DNA of 64,000 nucleotides from Diplocarpon mali (GCA_024741835.1 JAENRP010000052.1:62001-126000); one strand, 5' to 3'; counted from the stretch's first letter, positions 46,010 through 59,772 are shown. The notes: generated from the sequence alone by a model not told the origin. A program made the numbers and translations.

Positions 46010-49000
46010 ATGCCGGGCTTGACCTCAGCGTCGGGAGTCCTAGGCTTCCTGTTCGACGAGGAGTCTGAGCTCAAGGTCTTCGCGCTGCAGACCTTGAACG
46101 ACGATATTGACACTCTGTGGACCGAGGTGGCTGGTTCGATCGGCCAGATGTGAGTAGTTTGCCATGAACCAGAATTCCGCAAGTGCTGTCCCTCGGGGTC
46201 TAGCTGACGGGCCCTGATAGTGAGGCGCTCTACGAAGACGAGTCCTTCCCCGAACGACAGCTGGCATCTCTCGTGCTAGCTAAGGTCTACTACCATCTGC
46301 AGTCCTACAATGAGAGCATGATCTTTGCTCTTGGCGCTGGCAATCGGTTCAGGCTTGACAATGAGGGCGAGTTCGAGGACGAGATCATCTCGAGATGTGT
46401 GGAGAGCTACATTGCCATCTCAAAGGCGAAGCATACCGCCCCCAAGGAGTCGGCGAGGGACGGCACTCTCCCAACCCTGGCGACCTCTTTCGTGGTGGAC
46501 AAGAACGATACATCCGCCGTCGGCCTCACTTCGCCAACTACCCCCTTCTCCCAATCAACCCTGCCGTCGAAATCCCTCCTCTCGCGAGCGTCCACCGAGA
46601 ACATCTCGGCGCCGTCGCAGCTGGATGGGTCGGATTTTGTGCTCGACCTTCAGACACAGGCCTCTCTACAAAAGGTGATCGAGCGATTGTTCGAGAGCTG
46701 CATGCGGAGTGGGCGATACAGGCAAGTCGTGGGTATTGCGGTTGAGGCCCAGAATCTGGATGTTCTCCGTCGAGTCATCAAGCGCGCGAGTGACGACGAG
46801 AAGAAGTCCCGAGGGAAGCGGGTGGAGGGAACCCTGGGGCCGACGGAAGAGCTGATGGAGTACGTCCTGGATATCTGCATGGGCGTTGTGCAAGAGCGGC
46901 GCTTGCGAACAGAAATTTTGAGGTTGATCCTAGATCTGTTGAGTGACATACCGACACCGGACTACTTTTCAATCGCCAAGTGTGCCGTGTATCTGGATCA
47001 AGATGAGGATGTCTCGATAATGCTCAAGAAGCTGGTGGTACGTCGCCGGCATGGCGATGGTTTGGATCGTGCTAACATGTACAGGCCAACGATGACCAAA
47101 CATCTACTGCTGTCGCCTACCAAATCGCATTCGACCTCTACGATAATGGGACTCAAGAGTTCCTCTCCAAAGTGATCAAGTCCCTTCCCGAGCCACCGGC
47201 GCCAGAGAGTGAGAATCGTGAGTCTANNNNNNNNNNGATTCTGGCCATGAAACCTGATTCTTTGTAGCCACCGAGTCAGATCAACTCCTGAGCGAGTTGA
47301 ACGACCGTGCGGGTGCTCCCGCTCCCAGCTCCGTAAACATCTCGGAGAAAGAGTACGCAACTTTCGATCGAGTACGCGGTATCCTCGACGGTAGCGCGAC
47401 AGTCAGACTAAACCTGGAGTTCCTCTACCGAAACAACCATACTGACCTGAGCATTCTGAACAAAGTCCGGGACAGCCTCGAAGGTCGAAATTCCATCTTC
47501 CACACCGCGGTCACCTTCTGCAATGCATTTATGAACCAGGGCACAACCAATGATAAATTCTTCCGCGATAATTTGGAATGGCTCGGAAAGGCTGTGAATT
47601 GGTCCAAGTTCTCAGCAACGGCTGCGCTGGGGGTTATCCATCGTGGCAACCTGTCACAGTCCAGGAAGCTGCTGGAGCCCTACCTACCTCGATCCACATC
47701 ACTCGGCGGGTCGAACTTCAGCCAAGGTGGTGCTCTCTACGCATACGGTCTGATTTACGCCAACCACGGCGCAGAGGCTTTGGATTACTTGAAGAAGCAG
47801 TTTGCCGATGCGACCGAGGAAGTCATTCAGCATGGTGGTGCTTTGGGACTGGGTATCGCCGGTATGGCTACTGGATCCGATGAGATCTACGACAGTCTGA
47901 AGAACGTGCTCTACACCGATTCGGCTCTAAATGGCGAGGCCGTCGGTCTCGCCATGGGTCTCATCATGTTGGGGACAGGCAACATCAAAGCTCTCGAGGA
48001 TATGATTACGTATGCCCATGACACCCAGCATGAGAAGATTGTCCGCGGTCTGGCCCTCGGGATGGCCTTGATCATGTACGGGCGACAAGAAGGCGCCGAT
48101 GAGCTCATCGAGGGTCTGTTGCAAGACCCCGATCCAACTCTCCGATATGGCGGCATCATGACTGTCGCCTTGGCATATTGTGGGACTGGGAGCAACAAGG
48201 CTGTACGAAAGCTGCTCCACGTCGCTGTCAGCGATGTCAACGATGACGTCCGAAGAATCGCCGTCATGAGCTTAGGTTTCATCCTATTCCGCAAGCCTGG
48301 CAGTGTACCACGGATGGTTGAGCTGTTGTCCGAATCCTACAACCCCCATGTGAGGTATGGCGCGGCCATGGCTCTGGGTATCTCTTGCGCCGGGACTGGT
48401 CTCGCCGAGGCAATCGACTTGCTGGAGCCCATGACCAAGGATCCAACGGACTTCGTTCGTCAAGGAGCTTTGATCGCGCTCGCGATGATCATGGTGCAAC
48501 AGAACGAGGTCATGAACCCGAAGGTTGCTGAGATTCGCAAGACCCTGAAGAAGATTGTCAGTGACCGTCACGAGGACGCTATGACCAAATTCGGTTGTGC
48601 CTTGGCTCTGGGTATCATTGATGCCGGGGGGCGGAATTGCACGATCGGCTTACAGACTCAGACGGGAAACCTCAACATGGCTGGTATCGTTGGAATAGCC
48701 GTCTTCACCCAGTACTGGTACTGGTTTCCGTTCACCCACTTCTTGTCTTTGAGTTTCACCCCAACATCGATAATTGGGCTCGATCAAAACCTCGACCTTC
48801 CCGCTTTCGGATTCCACAGCGCTACCCGGCCAAGCTTGTTCGACTATCCCCCCGAGCAGGAGGTCAAGACGGATGAGGCGCCTACCCTCATTGCTACCGC
48901 CGTCCTGTCTACCACGGCTCAAGCGAAGAGACGTGCCCAGAAGAAGGAGCGTGCCCAACGTCGTGAGAGCATGGATATCGATCAGACACCGACCACGCCA

Positions 49001-49570
49001 AAGGTTGGTGTGCCAGGTGACGACAAGATGGACGTTGACGAATCCAAGGATGGCAAGTCGGAAGAGCAGAAAGATGAAGGCGAAAAGGCCGCCTCCCCAG
49101 CGGAGCTCGCCAAGAAGAAGCTTGAGAAGGAGAAGGTCGGTTACGAACTGCAGAACATGTCCCGGGTTCTCCCAGCCCAGCTGAAGTTTATCAGCTTCCC
49201 AGCAGGCCGGTACAGGCCGGTCAAGAAGGTCAGTCGTCCCACAACCTGAACCTGCTGTATACACTAACACTGGCAGCCAACCGGTGGTGTCATCCTGATG
49301 ATCGATACCCAGCCTGACGAGGAAGTAGTACTCGTCGAGGAGAAGCTCAAGAAAGCTACCGTCGAGAAAGCGGCTGCGCCAACGACCCTCGAGGACATGC
49401 GCAACGAGTCCTTCAATCTCCGTCGCCAAGCTGACGCTGCAGGCGAGGCCTCGGGAGCTGCCGCTGCCGCTGGTGTGCTGAATGCTGTTGACGAAGATGA
49501 GGAGGGGGCCGAGGAGGCCGAGGTCCCCAAGGACTTTGAGTATTTCACTGACGCCGAGGAGGATTTGTAA
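46010..49570 (+). CDS. RPN2: 26S proteasome regulatory subunit RPN2
   Basis: Five exons: 46010-46149, 46221-47037, 47085-47217, 47268-49228 and 49277-49570, giving 1114 aa. RPN2 is the large non-ATPase scaffold of the proteasome base and helps position the deubiquitinase and ubiquitin receptors. Family signs: the start GVLGFLFDEESELKVFALQ, the first junction restoring IEALYEDESFPERQLASLVL, a long series of alpha-helical PC repeats (GAALGLGIAGMATGSDEIYD, LALGMALIMYGRQEGADELI, GGIMTVALAYCGTGSNKAVR, YGAAMALGISCAGTG, FGCALALGIIDAGG), a Lys/Glu-rich insert (AKRRAQKKERAQRR...), and the C-terminal PTGGVILMID followed by an acidic tail ending FTDAEEDL. Intron phases are 2, 0, 1 and 0. The third intron (47218-47267) contains ten N, so its length is uncertain but the coding frame is not affected. 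Confidence 0.98.
47227..47236. other. Assembly gap (10 N) inside an RPN2 intron
   Basis: Ten undetermined bases between a GTGAGT donor and a TTGTAG acceptor. With the N counted as given, the intron is 50 bp, in line with its neighbours. Confidence 0.97.
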
Positions 49571-52500
49571 ACTTGGGGGGAACAGGGATAGAGGGTGTAA
49601 TTTTACAGGCCAGGGATATGTATTTTGCCGACGCCGATGCAGGGATTGAAGCTGGGAGGGGGTAGATGTATAACAGCGGATTAAGCACTTGGGTGCTGGT
49701 GCTACGTGCATGGATCATTCAGCAATTCATCCCTCCTGGATTGTGCACACTGCTGGACCAACCAAACGCCTAGCCTGTTAGAGCAAACCTGTGTAAGTTT
49801 ACGGCGCTTGGAGTGTCGTGCTGTGCTATGGTGTGCTGCGATCTTTTGTACTATGTTGTGCAACGTCCACGATGCGATGAGTATTGGAGTGTAATACGAT
49901 ATGATGTGACATGACGTGTGAGTATTCCACCTCACTACATCTGTCATCGTCTCGTCGCGTTTCGTGTCGTGTGCGCATGATGGAAATGTCAAGCACCGGC
50001 TGGCTGAGGATTAACGGTATGGGCGAGGTGACGAGAATAACTGCTGTGACGGGTGGTACCTTGCTCATGTTGACGGTCTCAAGGAAAGGGGGTGGATGGG
50101 GTTTAGATGGGGATATCGTATCGAGAGAAGCGGGGGGGGGGGTTGAGATTTCTAGAGAGGGCGGTGATACAGTAATGAATATGTATGTAGGTAGGAACGT
50201 ATGTAGCCCGGACAGGCCGGGCAGAGAGCTCTCCAGGTATATCGTGAATATATCAGTCTCCCTCTTTTGCGGGTATTCACTTGGGAACCATCTGATCCGT
50301 GGATTCTTGCTTCGCTGTGACTCTTCTAGGATTTAGGCCGTTGATTCGGTCTCGGTCTCGAATATGAAACTGCATTCGAATTCGAACTCGAATTGCCTGT
50401 GCAGGAGCGAGGGAGGAGAGGGAACAGAGGGAAATCAACTAAAGAACGAAGAGGAAAATCAACCAAAGAACGAAGAGAGAAGAAAGAAAGAAATCGAAAG
50501 AGACAAAGGGCCGAAAAGAAAGTGAGCTAAAGAGAGTGAGGATGGAGCCCGGGGACGCAACAGGCGGCGGGTCGTATTCCTACTGTGGGTTTAAGCTGGA
50601 GAGAGGCCATACCCGCGGTGAGCCCTCGGCGCGGAATCTTGTACTGTGATTGAGTTGATGTGTTGGTCTTGTGGTGTATTCCAGAGGTGTTGGGTTTGGT
50701 TGTTTGCACGAGGGGAGATCCTCGCTTGAGCTCTGCAGGGGAGGGAAGGATGGGTTGAATACTTGCAGTAACAACATCCCGGAAGGGGTACTCGAACGAT
50801 TCCATAGATCGCGGTCGTTACATCCTGCGTTGCTATCCCCGTGATCCTGCACGGCGCTCTCGACCCCAGACTGCGCGTTCCTCTCTCGGTAGCTCTTCGC
50901 ACTTCGCTCAGCGACTACTTGACGTACCTTGCCCTCCTGTGCCGGGCCGCGAAAAGCATCGGTACGGCTCCGTCGGTGCGGCCGTCGGCGGCGGCTGAGA
51001 GGGCGGGAGAGCTGGGAGAGGATTTGGGAATGTAGTAGCAGTGGATGTTGGGACTGACTCTCACACTAACCAGAATCAGAAATCGGAGCTGGATAGGAGC
51101 ACTGACATGTAGATTGACGCGGCTTATCTTACTTTCGCACGAGTATCATCGCACCGTCGCAGCAGGGGGAGAGATGAGTATCCAGATGCTGCAGGCTAGA
51201 GTAGGTATAGCAACGAATCAAGGATCTGATATGCAAACCACAACTTCGGCATGTAGATGTTTAGCTAAAATTCCAAATCCCACGAGTTCTTGACCTATGT
51301 GCAGCACCTCTCGCCAGCACCGGGTCTTGCGGGCCGTTACTTCCACTCCGCAACCGTGAGGTTGGGACGGCTCGCTTAATTGTCAACAACCACCCACGCT
51401 CTGGACATCTCTCGCTTACTCGTGCATGCCCCGGGCCGGAGACAGCTGCGCCTCTTCAATCAACGACACTGCCTAGAGACAACGACGAAACCGGTTACGC
51501 AGCTTGCGACCAAGAGCCGATCCCTGTATCCCGCCGGTTAAAATCGACATGGTTTGTCGATTGGATGTCAGTCGCGCTACCTCTTGTAGCTCTGCCTGGC
51601 GGACTTCAGCTTGAATTTGACGAAGATAGTTGTAGGAATGAGTGCGTACAGGTCAGGTCAGGTCACGTGGTGCTGTGGTGCTGTGGTGTAGTAGCCAGCC
51701 AGCCCTGGCAATAGTATATAATGGCCCTTCAGGATAAACACCCCTGGATTAGACACGACTGAATACAACTGCGGGACCCTATCTGTGTTTTGTCTTACCC
51801 CGCCCGTAGTACTGAAAACAGTCTCGTGAGACTATGGAATCCGTGACGAGTTCCGCGTTGTAGAAGTGCCAGTGCTTGTTTCACATCCGTTGCGCTTCTC
51901 GAGAACAATTCTGCCACTCCCGATTTCGCACCAGCTAGCGGCGGCAGTTCGGTGGCTGGCGAATGGTGATGTAGTAGCGTGGTAGTGATTGCATACCAGG
52001 ATGATAAGCAAGCTACCATAGACAGGATTGTGATAAGCTGATCAGCTTCTTGGCAAATCTGAAAACGAAACCTTGATGGAGATTAGAGCTCTCAAGGCAG
52101 GCTCTTTGTGCGCCTGCTCTAAGGTTGTACGCAATGTTAGCACATGGATATACCTTGGCTTAGGTATTCCATGCTAGCTCGCTATGCATATGATAGTGAA
52201 CAGAGCAAGGTCTTCGCTTCAAGAGTTACTTGACTATTGTGATTGCCGGACTCAGGTAATAGGTGGAACCGTAGGTCCTCCTCTGGCAATCTAGTAAACT
52301 TGAGCTTTGACGGACATCTAGCTTCAGAAGCCTACTAGGGAGTATTTATGAACAAGACGTGAGCGGGAAATCCAGAGATAACAAAAACGAAGCAGTGGTT
52401 TTCATCTTTTATACTTCCCTTTGCCTATTGCAGTGTAGATCTGAATTTCTCTATAGTTCTTTTGAATAAAACATATCCCTCTATTAGCATAGCTGTCACG

Positions 52501-53259
52501 AGAGCAACGGTCGACAACACAAGCCGCACCTTATTTCCTGATCTACTTTAGCAATCTATGCTCTATATTTCGCAGCTGGTTGCGAGACTATTATAATAAC
52601 CAATCATTATCTCTACTTGGGTAAACCCACAAGAAGAAGCGGCTTATACGAGGATATTTTGAATAGAACTAGCAGAACGATTCGCATCTTCTATTTATCC
52701 ACTTTATATAAACATCTAAACGGCACGCGAGAAGGCAGTGCACACTAGTATACTAATCCGCCTTAGCCGCCTGTCTGGAAGGATCAGCTTCGTCTTCGTG
52801 CTTTCTCTAAAACTAGAAGAATACTGCGAGACGTAAAGCATGCGAAAGGGACTGGTGCCTGAGAGGGCAGAAAATAATATCACTTTTTGAACTCTACTCA
52901 GAGGCATAAGTATGGTAAAGCTGGCAGATCATCACTATTAAAACGCATGGCCGTCGTCTTCCCTCATGGCTTACCATCTCGTAAGCGATCCAGTGACTCA
53001 ATGACATAGCCAGAGCCGCTTCTTAGGACACAGGGTACGCTCCGCGGCACAACAGAAAAGAAAGTGTTTTGGGTGTGGAGCTGGAGGGGCTGGGAGCGTG
53101 AATCGGTAGTCTTTACGCCACACTAACGTGACTAGCTCTGCTTGTTCTGCCATACTCTGTAAAAGAGACCCAGTGAGCTTAATGAGTAAATTAAATATGT
53201 GTACATGGATATCAGAGTTTCATATCTCCACCCTGACATCCTTAAACCCTCAATCCTTA
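49571..53259. other. Gene-poor region between RPN2 and the mannanase gene
   Basis: No open frame with a domain or good splice structure. The part from about 51.8 to 53.1 kb is AT-rich with stops in all frames. Near 50.4-50.5 kb there is a purine-rich stretch built of aaagaa/gagaga words. Small gtgctgtg words occur near 51.67-51.69 kb. Confidence 0.5.
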
Positions 53260-54650
53260 CTACAGTCCACTGTTCTTGGCATTGATTGCGTTTGCATGAT
53301 CAAAGATCAGAGGCGTCGCCTCAGGCGTGTTGTTGAGGTAAATTGTGAACCCGTCGTTGGTGCTGCATCCAATGGTCAATTCGCAGAGACCCAGCTGCCA
53401 GTACATGTCCGACATATTATACTTCAAGCTCAGCTCCTGCCACTTCTGAAGGACGGTGACTCTCGTCTCGTTGGCGGGGGCCACGCGGTTCAGGTTTTGG
53501 AGTCGGAACTCGGGCGTCAACCAGCCGTACTCCTCAAACAGGACCGGCTTCTTCAGCGTCTGCTGCGCGACACCATGATCGATGACCCACTGGTTGGCCC
53601 ACTCGACCGATTTGGCCCACCAGTCCGGGTACAGGTGAAAGGTCCCAAAGTCCATCTCGGGAAGGGCGAGCTCGTGGTAGAAGTTGCCGCCGTCATAGCC
53701 AGAGTAGAATCCATCCGTAGCCCCTTCCTCGTAGAACTCGCCCTCGCCTCCCCAGGTCACCATGTGGTGCGGGTCGATGCTCTTGACAAAGGCACCCATC
53801 TCCTTGTACCACGCGCTCGTGGTGTTGAAGGAGCAGCTGGCAGAGCGGGGCAAGCCTTTGGTCCCGTCTGCGCTGCAGCGCGCCTCGTTCGCAAGCTCCC
53901 AGGCGAAAATCGCCGGGGAGTTTTTGTAGCGGTTGATGACGGTAGAGACGTAGTTCTTGTAGGCATCCTTGATCGTGGGCTCTCGGTAGAAGTCGTCGTG
54001 GTATTGGAAGCCGAGGTTGATAGTGTACACGTCCATGCCGCCATAATCAGCCTGTCGGATGTGTTAGTAGATGCCAGGTGATTGTTTCAGGGCGTTAGAC
54101 GCGAAGAGAGTCCACCACTCTTCGTCAACACCAGAGCGGATTTCAACCCACCCAGTTGTTCGTCAAGGCAACCAAGAGCTTCATGTCGTTGGCCTCAGCT
54201 AGCCTGACGACATTGTCCAAGACTTCCAGACCGGTGGCACCGGTGTTGACAGTCGCCTTTCCGTTCTCCCACGACTGGAAGTAGAAAGACGTATCGCCTC
54301 CATACATGGGCAGTCCTCCAGGGACAAAGGTCACGTTCTTTTCATTAAAACCCCACGTGCGGATGACCTTCTGGCCTGCTCGCTTAGACTCCTTGATGGA
54401 CAGCTCAACATCCGCTGGGCTCTGTAGGATGATACGTCAGGCATTGCAAATGGCATGGGACAGATTGGGAAGAACGTACGTTGATGAATGGGAGCCAGTA
54501 AGCATTCGAACCAGCGAAAAGAAATGGCTTTCCATCGACCATGAAATTCTCGCCTTCCGCGTAGGCGAAGCCGGCCGGGCGAGTCAGAGAATTGGCAGCG
54601 GCTTGAGAACCCAGAGCAGTGAGGGCGGTGAGGGCGGTTGAGAACTTCAT
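53260..54650 (-). CDS. Secreted endo-1,4-beta-mannanase, glycoside hydrolase family 5 (subfamily 7 type)
   Basis: Three exons: 54480-54650, 54152-54421 and 53260-54051, with phase-0 introns of 58 and 100 bp; 410 aa. It hydrolyses internal beta-1,4-mannosidic bonds of plant mannans outside the cell. The leader MKFSTALTALTALGSQAAA is a signal peptide. Family landmarks are the N-terminal FMVDGKPFLFAGSNAYWLPF, VIRTWGFNE, LLVALTNNW joined to ADYGGMDVY, the acid/base region FAWELANEARC (Glu near residue 203), HHMVTWGGEGEF, DFGTFHLYPDWW and the nucleophile region VLFEEYGW (near residue 320). Several Asn-X-Ser/Thr sites are present. No cellulose-binding module is attached. Length and motif order are normal for the subfamily, and no damage is visible. 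Confidence 0.95.
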
Positions 54651-55905
54651 ATTTGCCGACCTTCCATCCAGATGTTGTACCGTTTGGATGATGGCTGTGG
54701 GGTTGGCGAACGGGATACCTGCTGGCGGGTGCCCGGTATATAACTGCTCGACAATCTGGATGAAACGAAATTCAGCTTCGCGCATCCTGCCAGCCGAAAT
54801 TGCCATGACGCGCAAAGTATCAGCCAAAAGTTAAACATACGTCTCCATATTGTGGGGAATCCTGGAAATGTTCCTACTTGGCGCCAGAAACAGCGCAAAT
54901 AAGCCGCGAGGTATCGAAGGCCAAGTACGAGTAACCGAGAACATGGAGTCGGTTCGGTGTGTTACGGTTCGCTTGGAAAGACATATGTCCGGAGATTTTG
55001 AAGCGGCGAAATAAATGCATGGCTCAAGCAGGGAGATGCGGGAAACTATGTATCCAATACACTCTGTTAGACACGAGTGAAGGAAGCAAAGTATGCGCTG
55101 ACTAAGGTTAGCGCTAGCATGCTCACGTGACTATACTGACTTATATCACATGGTCCCCGAAGGCTCCCTTAAGGGATACTGTATTATAGAGTACTTCATC
55201 TTATATAGATTTACGGGGCCGATTCGAGCTTGTTGGCTTGCCGCGCCGCGTCGACATTACTCCATGTACGTAGAGCCCTGCACAGAGAAAGGTCACCTGA
55301 CTTTGATTGTAGACAAGGCGGCTGAAAGGAGGTCCAAGACATTTGCGTATTGATTTGTTCCCGAATACGATGGGTCAAAAGATCCACCGAAGAGCATTCC
55401 ACTACCGGAGAAAGAAGGATTTACCTCTTTATTTCGAAACTAGTTACTACTAGCTCCCAAAAAAATACGGGAAAAAAAGGCAAAGGTATAAGACTTGGGG
55501 GTGGGGCGGGTGTGCTAACGATTAAGGTCAATACTGTAGTACCGTTCCTTGCTAGTCGTATTTGCTATAACGTTGTTATATCTACTTGGCGATATATATC
55601 GGGAAGACCTCCACAGCCGTGCTAATGCATCTGCAAAAAAGCAAGGAGTACATGGAGATTGAAATCAATAAATTCGATACGGTTATTAGGTAAGGTATGA
55701 TTCGACCTAGATTTCAGTTACATAAGCACAGTTTCTCCGGGCACGGATCAACCAAAAGTCCGGAATTGGCGCATTTTCCTCGAATGAACCCAAGTTTTGA
55801 CACTTCGACATCAACGTCAATCACGGCCAAGGCATGAATATAGACAATCTTCGTTCGTTCGATATATTGGGCAGGCCTCTGAGATCGTCAATCGTCCCGG
55901 GCTGA
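54651..55905. other. Upstream region of the mannanase gene; no gene seen
   Basis: The first few hundred bases should hold the mannanase promoter. The remainder has only short open frames on both strands and becomes AT-rich around 55.4-55.8 kb. Confidence 0.5.
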
Positions 55906-56214
55906 CTAGCCGCCGAACATATTCGCACCCCTCCACAGCCTCTCCCACTGTTCTTGGGACTCGTCCTCAAGCCTTTCCTGCTCAAGCAGAGCCTGGCCTT
56001 CCTCCAACAACGCGTCAATCGCAACGCTTGATTCCTTATCATTGAGCTGCTCTTCCACGAAGCGCTCGAAATCAAATACGCCACGGAATCAGTCAGGTGT
56101 GGCGGGGTGCGCTGATGGCCGGAACCGCTTACGATCTGCTGGTTGCTGGCTGTCCACCTTGGTCGGGGGCGGTTGGATGTGGCAGTATCACCATCCCCAT
56201 ATTCCTCATCCGGT
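55906..56214 (-). CDS. 3' part of a possible unrecognised gene
   Basis: Two joined exons are proposed: 56133-56214 and 55906-56064, separated by a 68 bp phase-0 intron with donor GTAAGC, a CTGAC branch and acceptor GAG. They read DEEYGDGDTATSNRPRPRW, ASNQQI, then FVEEQLNDKESSVAIDALLE, GQALLEQERLEDESQEQWER and a terminal LWRGANMFGG before TAG. The second exon is strongly protein-like, acidic and helical, possibly a short coiled coil. Upstream exons (the frame enters with phase 2 at a CAG acceptor) could not be fixed; an ATG-led frame at 56364-56555 is one possibility. Family unknown. Confidence 0.35.
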
Positions 56215-59200
56215 CTGCATCCTCATTCAGATTGAGCCACCTCCGGGTGCGAAGTCTATTTCAACGTCAGTAAAGCTCAACATCACTCTGGACTTTGCAC
56301 CCACGGGATGGTCCAGGAGGATCGGCCACGGCAGACGCCCCAGTGCGAGAGCGCAGATGCCCGTTACGCGGAAGTACTGTATCTGCTGTCAGCCACACCC
56401 ACGCGGTCGCTTGGGATCATTCCGTAAGGTCTTTCAAGTGACGCCTCGACGACGGGTGTAACTCGGGCATTGGGCGCCCATGATACGGCGCGGCCCCGGT
56501 ACGCTTCGGCTTCGCTTTTGCTGATGCTTACAGTCAGCCATCTCAGAATCTGCATTCTAAGAATCAGTTTTGCTTGCCCGGCTCACCAGCGCCCTTCCGC
56601 TTTTGAGACGTCGGCCTTTCCGATCTGCCAGCGGCTCCAACCGCCAACTGCCACCACTTTTGGATTCAGCAAGAGAGGGTGGAGCGCCTATCTGGCTCTG
56701 CGACTGCTGAGTCACCCTCGGATCGTTTGCAATGTTATCAAATGAATCCCTGTCTATGGGCCACTGACTTGCAACTACGGAGAAGCCTGTTGCGCGTTGG
56801 AGAAACGTTAGTCACCCCTTCTGGCATGTTCTCGCTGGGAACTCCTACCTGTCACGCGACCCGGGCGGCTGCGTCCGTTACTCTGGTCGGCATTATCCAT
56901 TTTTATCGTTAATCATGGCTTCTCTTGAAGCGTGGCGCGAGAGGTCACTGTGAATGTTAGCGAAGAGCGAATATGAATGAAGAATGACGAAGAAATCAAG
57001 GGCAGATCCTGCGAGAGGAACCTAACTTATAGCCTTGGAAAATGCAAGTTCTGGGGAAGAAGAGTGGGTCTCGGCAAGAGCGAAGCACTTGGCCTCTGTA
57101 AGTTACCTCCCCAATCATATGTTTCTGGTCACTATTTACTTTTTGGCTCGCGGTGATGGCACAATGGGGGCAAAACTAGCCGGGCAATTATCGGCTCCAC
57201 GCTAAGCGAGAACAAACAAATTTTCTGTCGTCACCCCTTATTTATAAACACACCTCGCTTGGCCTCTTTCCGCCAATCGACCTCATGTTCACGTGGCTCC
57301 GCCACGCAATAAGCCCACCACACGGTGCGCAATTTGCCAAACTGGTGAAACCTACCTACTAGTGCTCCTTTTCGTACTGGTGTCATTCTCTATCCATGTG
57401 TCTGTCTCTTAACACACGTCTGCGGGAGTGTTCGAAGCCCAGCACATCAGGCTCACCCAAAAGAACTGCCTGCCAAAATAACAAATACCTCTAGCCTCTA
57501 GCCTCCATGTCAATTCCCTCTACTCTCCTGTTTAGCGCAGCAGCGGCAATATGACTCATTCTTAGGCTCGAGTCGAGCAAAGCAGAGTCGAGTTGAGTCG
57601 CATCCGATCACATCCAAATCCTCGTCCACATCCTGTCGGCCACGTTACCACCCCAAAGCCGGGGACCTCCCCCATTCTCTCCTTCCCCCTTCGTCGGGCA
57701 GAGGATCCCGTGTGATCAGTTAGGCTTTGTCCCTGATATCGCCTCTGCTTCACCTCGCCGGGCCTGCCCTCGCATCGCATCGCGTCTAGACCTCTCATCT
57801 CACCTCACCTCTTATTCCCCCAGAGAGCTTCGGGAGAATGAAAGATCGAAATGGGACTAGGCATCTAACCCTTCCTTTCAATTTTGAACTCCGTGTCACC
57901 GCGGACTTTTAATCACGCTCTGTCCCTCCGCGTCGCTTCTGCTTGCATCCATACCTCGCGGCTAGAACCTTCAATTCTGATTCCTGATCCCCGAGGGGGC
58001 ATATCATTTCTGAGCAAAGAGCGAAACAGGACTAGCCCCTTGTTCTCTTCCGTGATCTGTGTCAAGTTTGTGCCGAATCCCGTTTTCGCACCTTTATAAA
58101 TAAGTCCCGAAATATATTGGATTTTTAATCCTTATTGCGATGTCTTAGTCTCTGATTCCTCTTATTTGAGATCACTCAATGAATCGCATCAACAAAAGCA
58201 ATGATTCACGTCTTTTATGATACTCTTGTATATCTGTACGCATTCAAGTAAAGCAGTAAAATTCATACTTCTCGCTTAAATTACGCGAAAATCGTTCATT
58301 TTCTTGCATCTTCAGCTTTTTCATCATCAGTTAAGAATAATGATTCATGTGTTACTGCTAGTAGTAAGAAAACTCATTTCACACTTGATATAGATAAGAG
58401 GGACTTCTGATCTACCCTACGATATATACACCCCACTTTATATCATAACAACATCCAAAAATGTTCCGAAGACCCCTTTCCGAGAGATAAAAAGGCTTTC
58501 CTGCGCAGTACTCAGCCTGCTCCACGGAAAACTCAAAAACGCGCATCGTACGACGCAGCGTTTCTATCATCCTAGTTGCTTTACAACGTCTTTCTTCACA
58601 AGTCGGCGGCTGCATCTTCTGAAGGGATCAACCGGATTAAAACATTCACATCGACTCTCTATTACCTGCCTCTCGATCCTGCTTCAGGGCCCGAGCTCCA
58701 AACCAGAGTACCGCAGTTACAGACAGTCGCGCGCGCGCATATGACGAGCTCCAACCCAGACTCGAGCCGACGAAAAGACAACAAACGCGTGAAGCGAGGC
58801 GAAGCGCAAGGGTGTGTGCCCCCGAAGCGGCGGACTGGGACTACCCCCTCCTTCTCTCTCCTGCTCTTCGCCCCTCTCGTCTCCACTACATGGCACACCA
58901 ACTCCTCAAAACCCTCGCCTGTCGTCTTTCCGCGCTGGGAGTTGCGCGATACCAATTGCTAGTGGTGGCACTCGGTTAGCCGGTAGTACGCGTGTGTTAT
59001 CTTCTTAAAAAAGACTTGAAAAAATCTGAAAGAAATTCTCATCTGTTCCGACTTCTGCGCTGCTTCGTGACCGCGATGAGTTCGAACTGGAATCTGAACT
59101 GGAACGCGGCGCGTGCTCTCGAGGTTTCCCTCCTGACGGTGCCGGATAATGTGCATTTTAGTATCCTCGGTCGACGGTTAAGAGAACTCCAAGTGGTCTC

Positions 59201-59772
59201 TGAAACACAAGAGGGAGACGTATATGCAAGTCGGGATGGAGACTGAAATGCTGAAATGCCAAGTGAAGAATTTAGATTTTCTACCATCCACGCTTTCTAT
59301 CTCGATCTGCTGATCCACCTCTTTGTAATGACGCCGAGGCACTCTAAGCGAGTACAAGTATGGGAGCAAGTGTAAAGGCTAAGAGAGAATTCATAGGTCT
59401 ACTACGAAGGAAACAAAGAAGTTAGAGGATTCCTCTGGTACCGAGTTCTCCCCGTTCATGTACATGAATTCAGCCTGCCTCCGTATAGTATCTGACAACC
59501 CTCCGGAGCGTATCCGAAGCTTCTCTAGTTCCAAATATCTGGTTCACGGAACCTTTCTTACTCTTGTTTCCCTTGATTTCCCGGAACTAGATCGAGTTTC
59601 AGCTTATCGGAAACTAGCCTAAGCTCGTCGTTACACCCACTTCTCCATGGCTATGGGCATGCATGCATCGCGCCTCCATGCTTTCTATATACATTAAGCA
59701 AATGTTCCCATCCGCCCATTTAGCCCAGGCTAGCCGCCAGCGACCTCCAATGCCCCCGTGCTCGCTGTCTCT
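56215..59772. other. No supported gene
   Basis: About 3.5 kb with short open frames only. The part 58.0-58.5 kb is AT-rich. The frame at 58576-58962 (plus) and its antisense partner have no domain and start at a non-ATG codon. The segment 56.2-56.6 kb may include 5' exons of the candidate gene ending at 55906. Confidence 0.5.

Noticed and set aside
48650..49711. 353-codon minus-strand frame opposite RPN2
   Set aside because: Antisense shadow of a long coding exon; composition is the Leu/Gly/Val-rich complement of RPN2 codons.
50100..50160. G-rich run (cggggggggggg) as a possible quadruplex
   Set aside because: Only one G run; four separated G tracts are not present.
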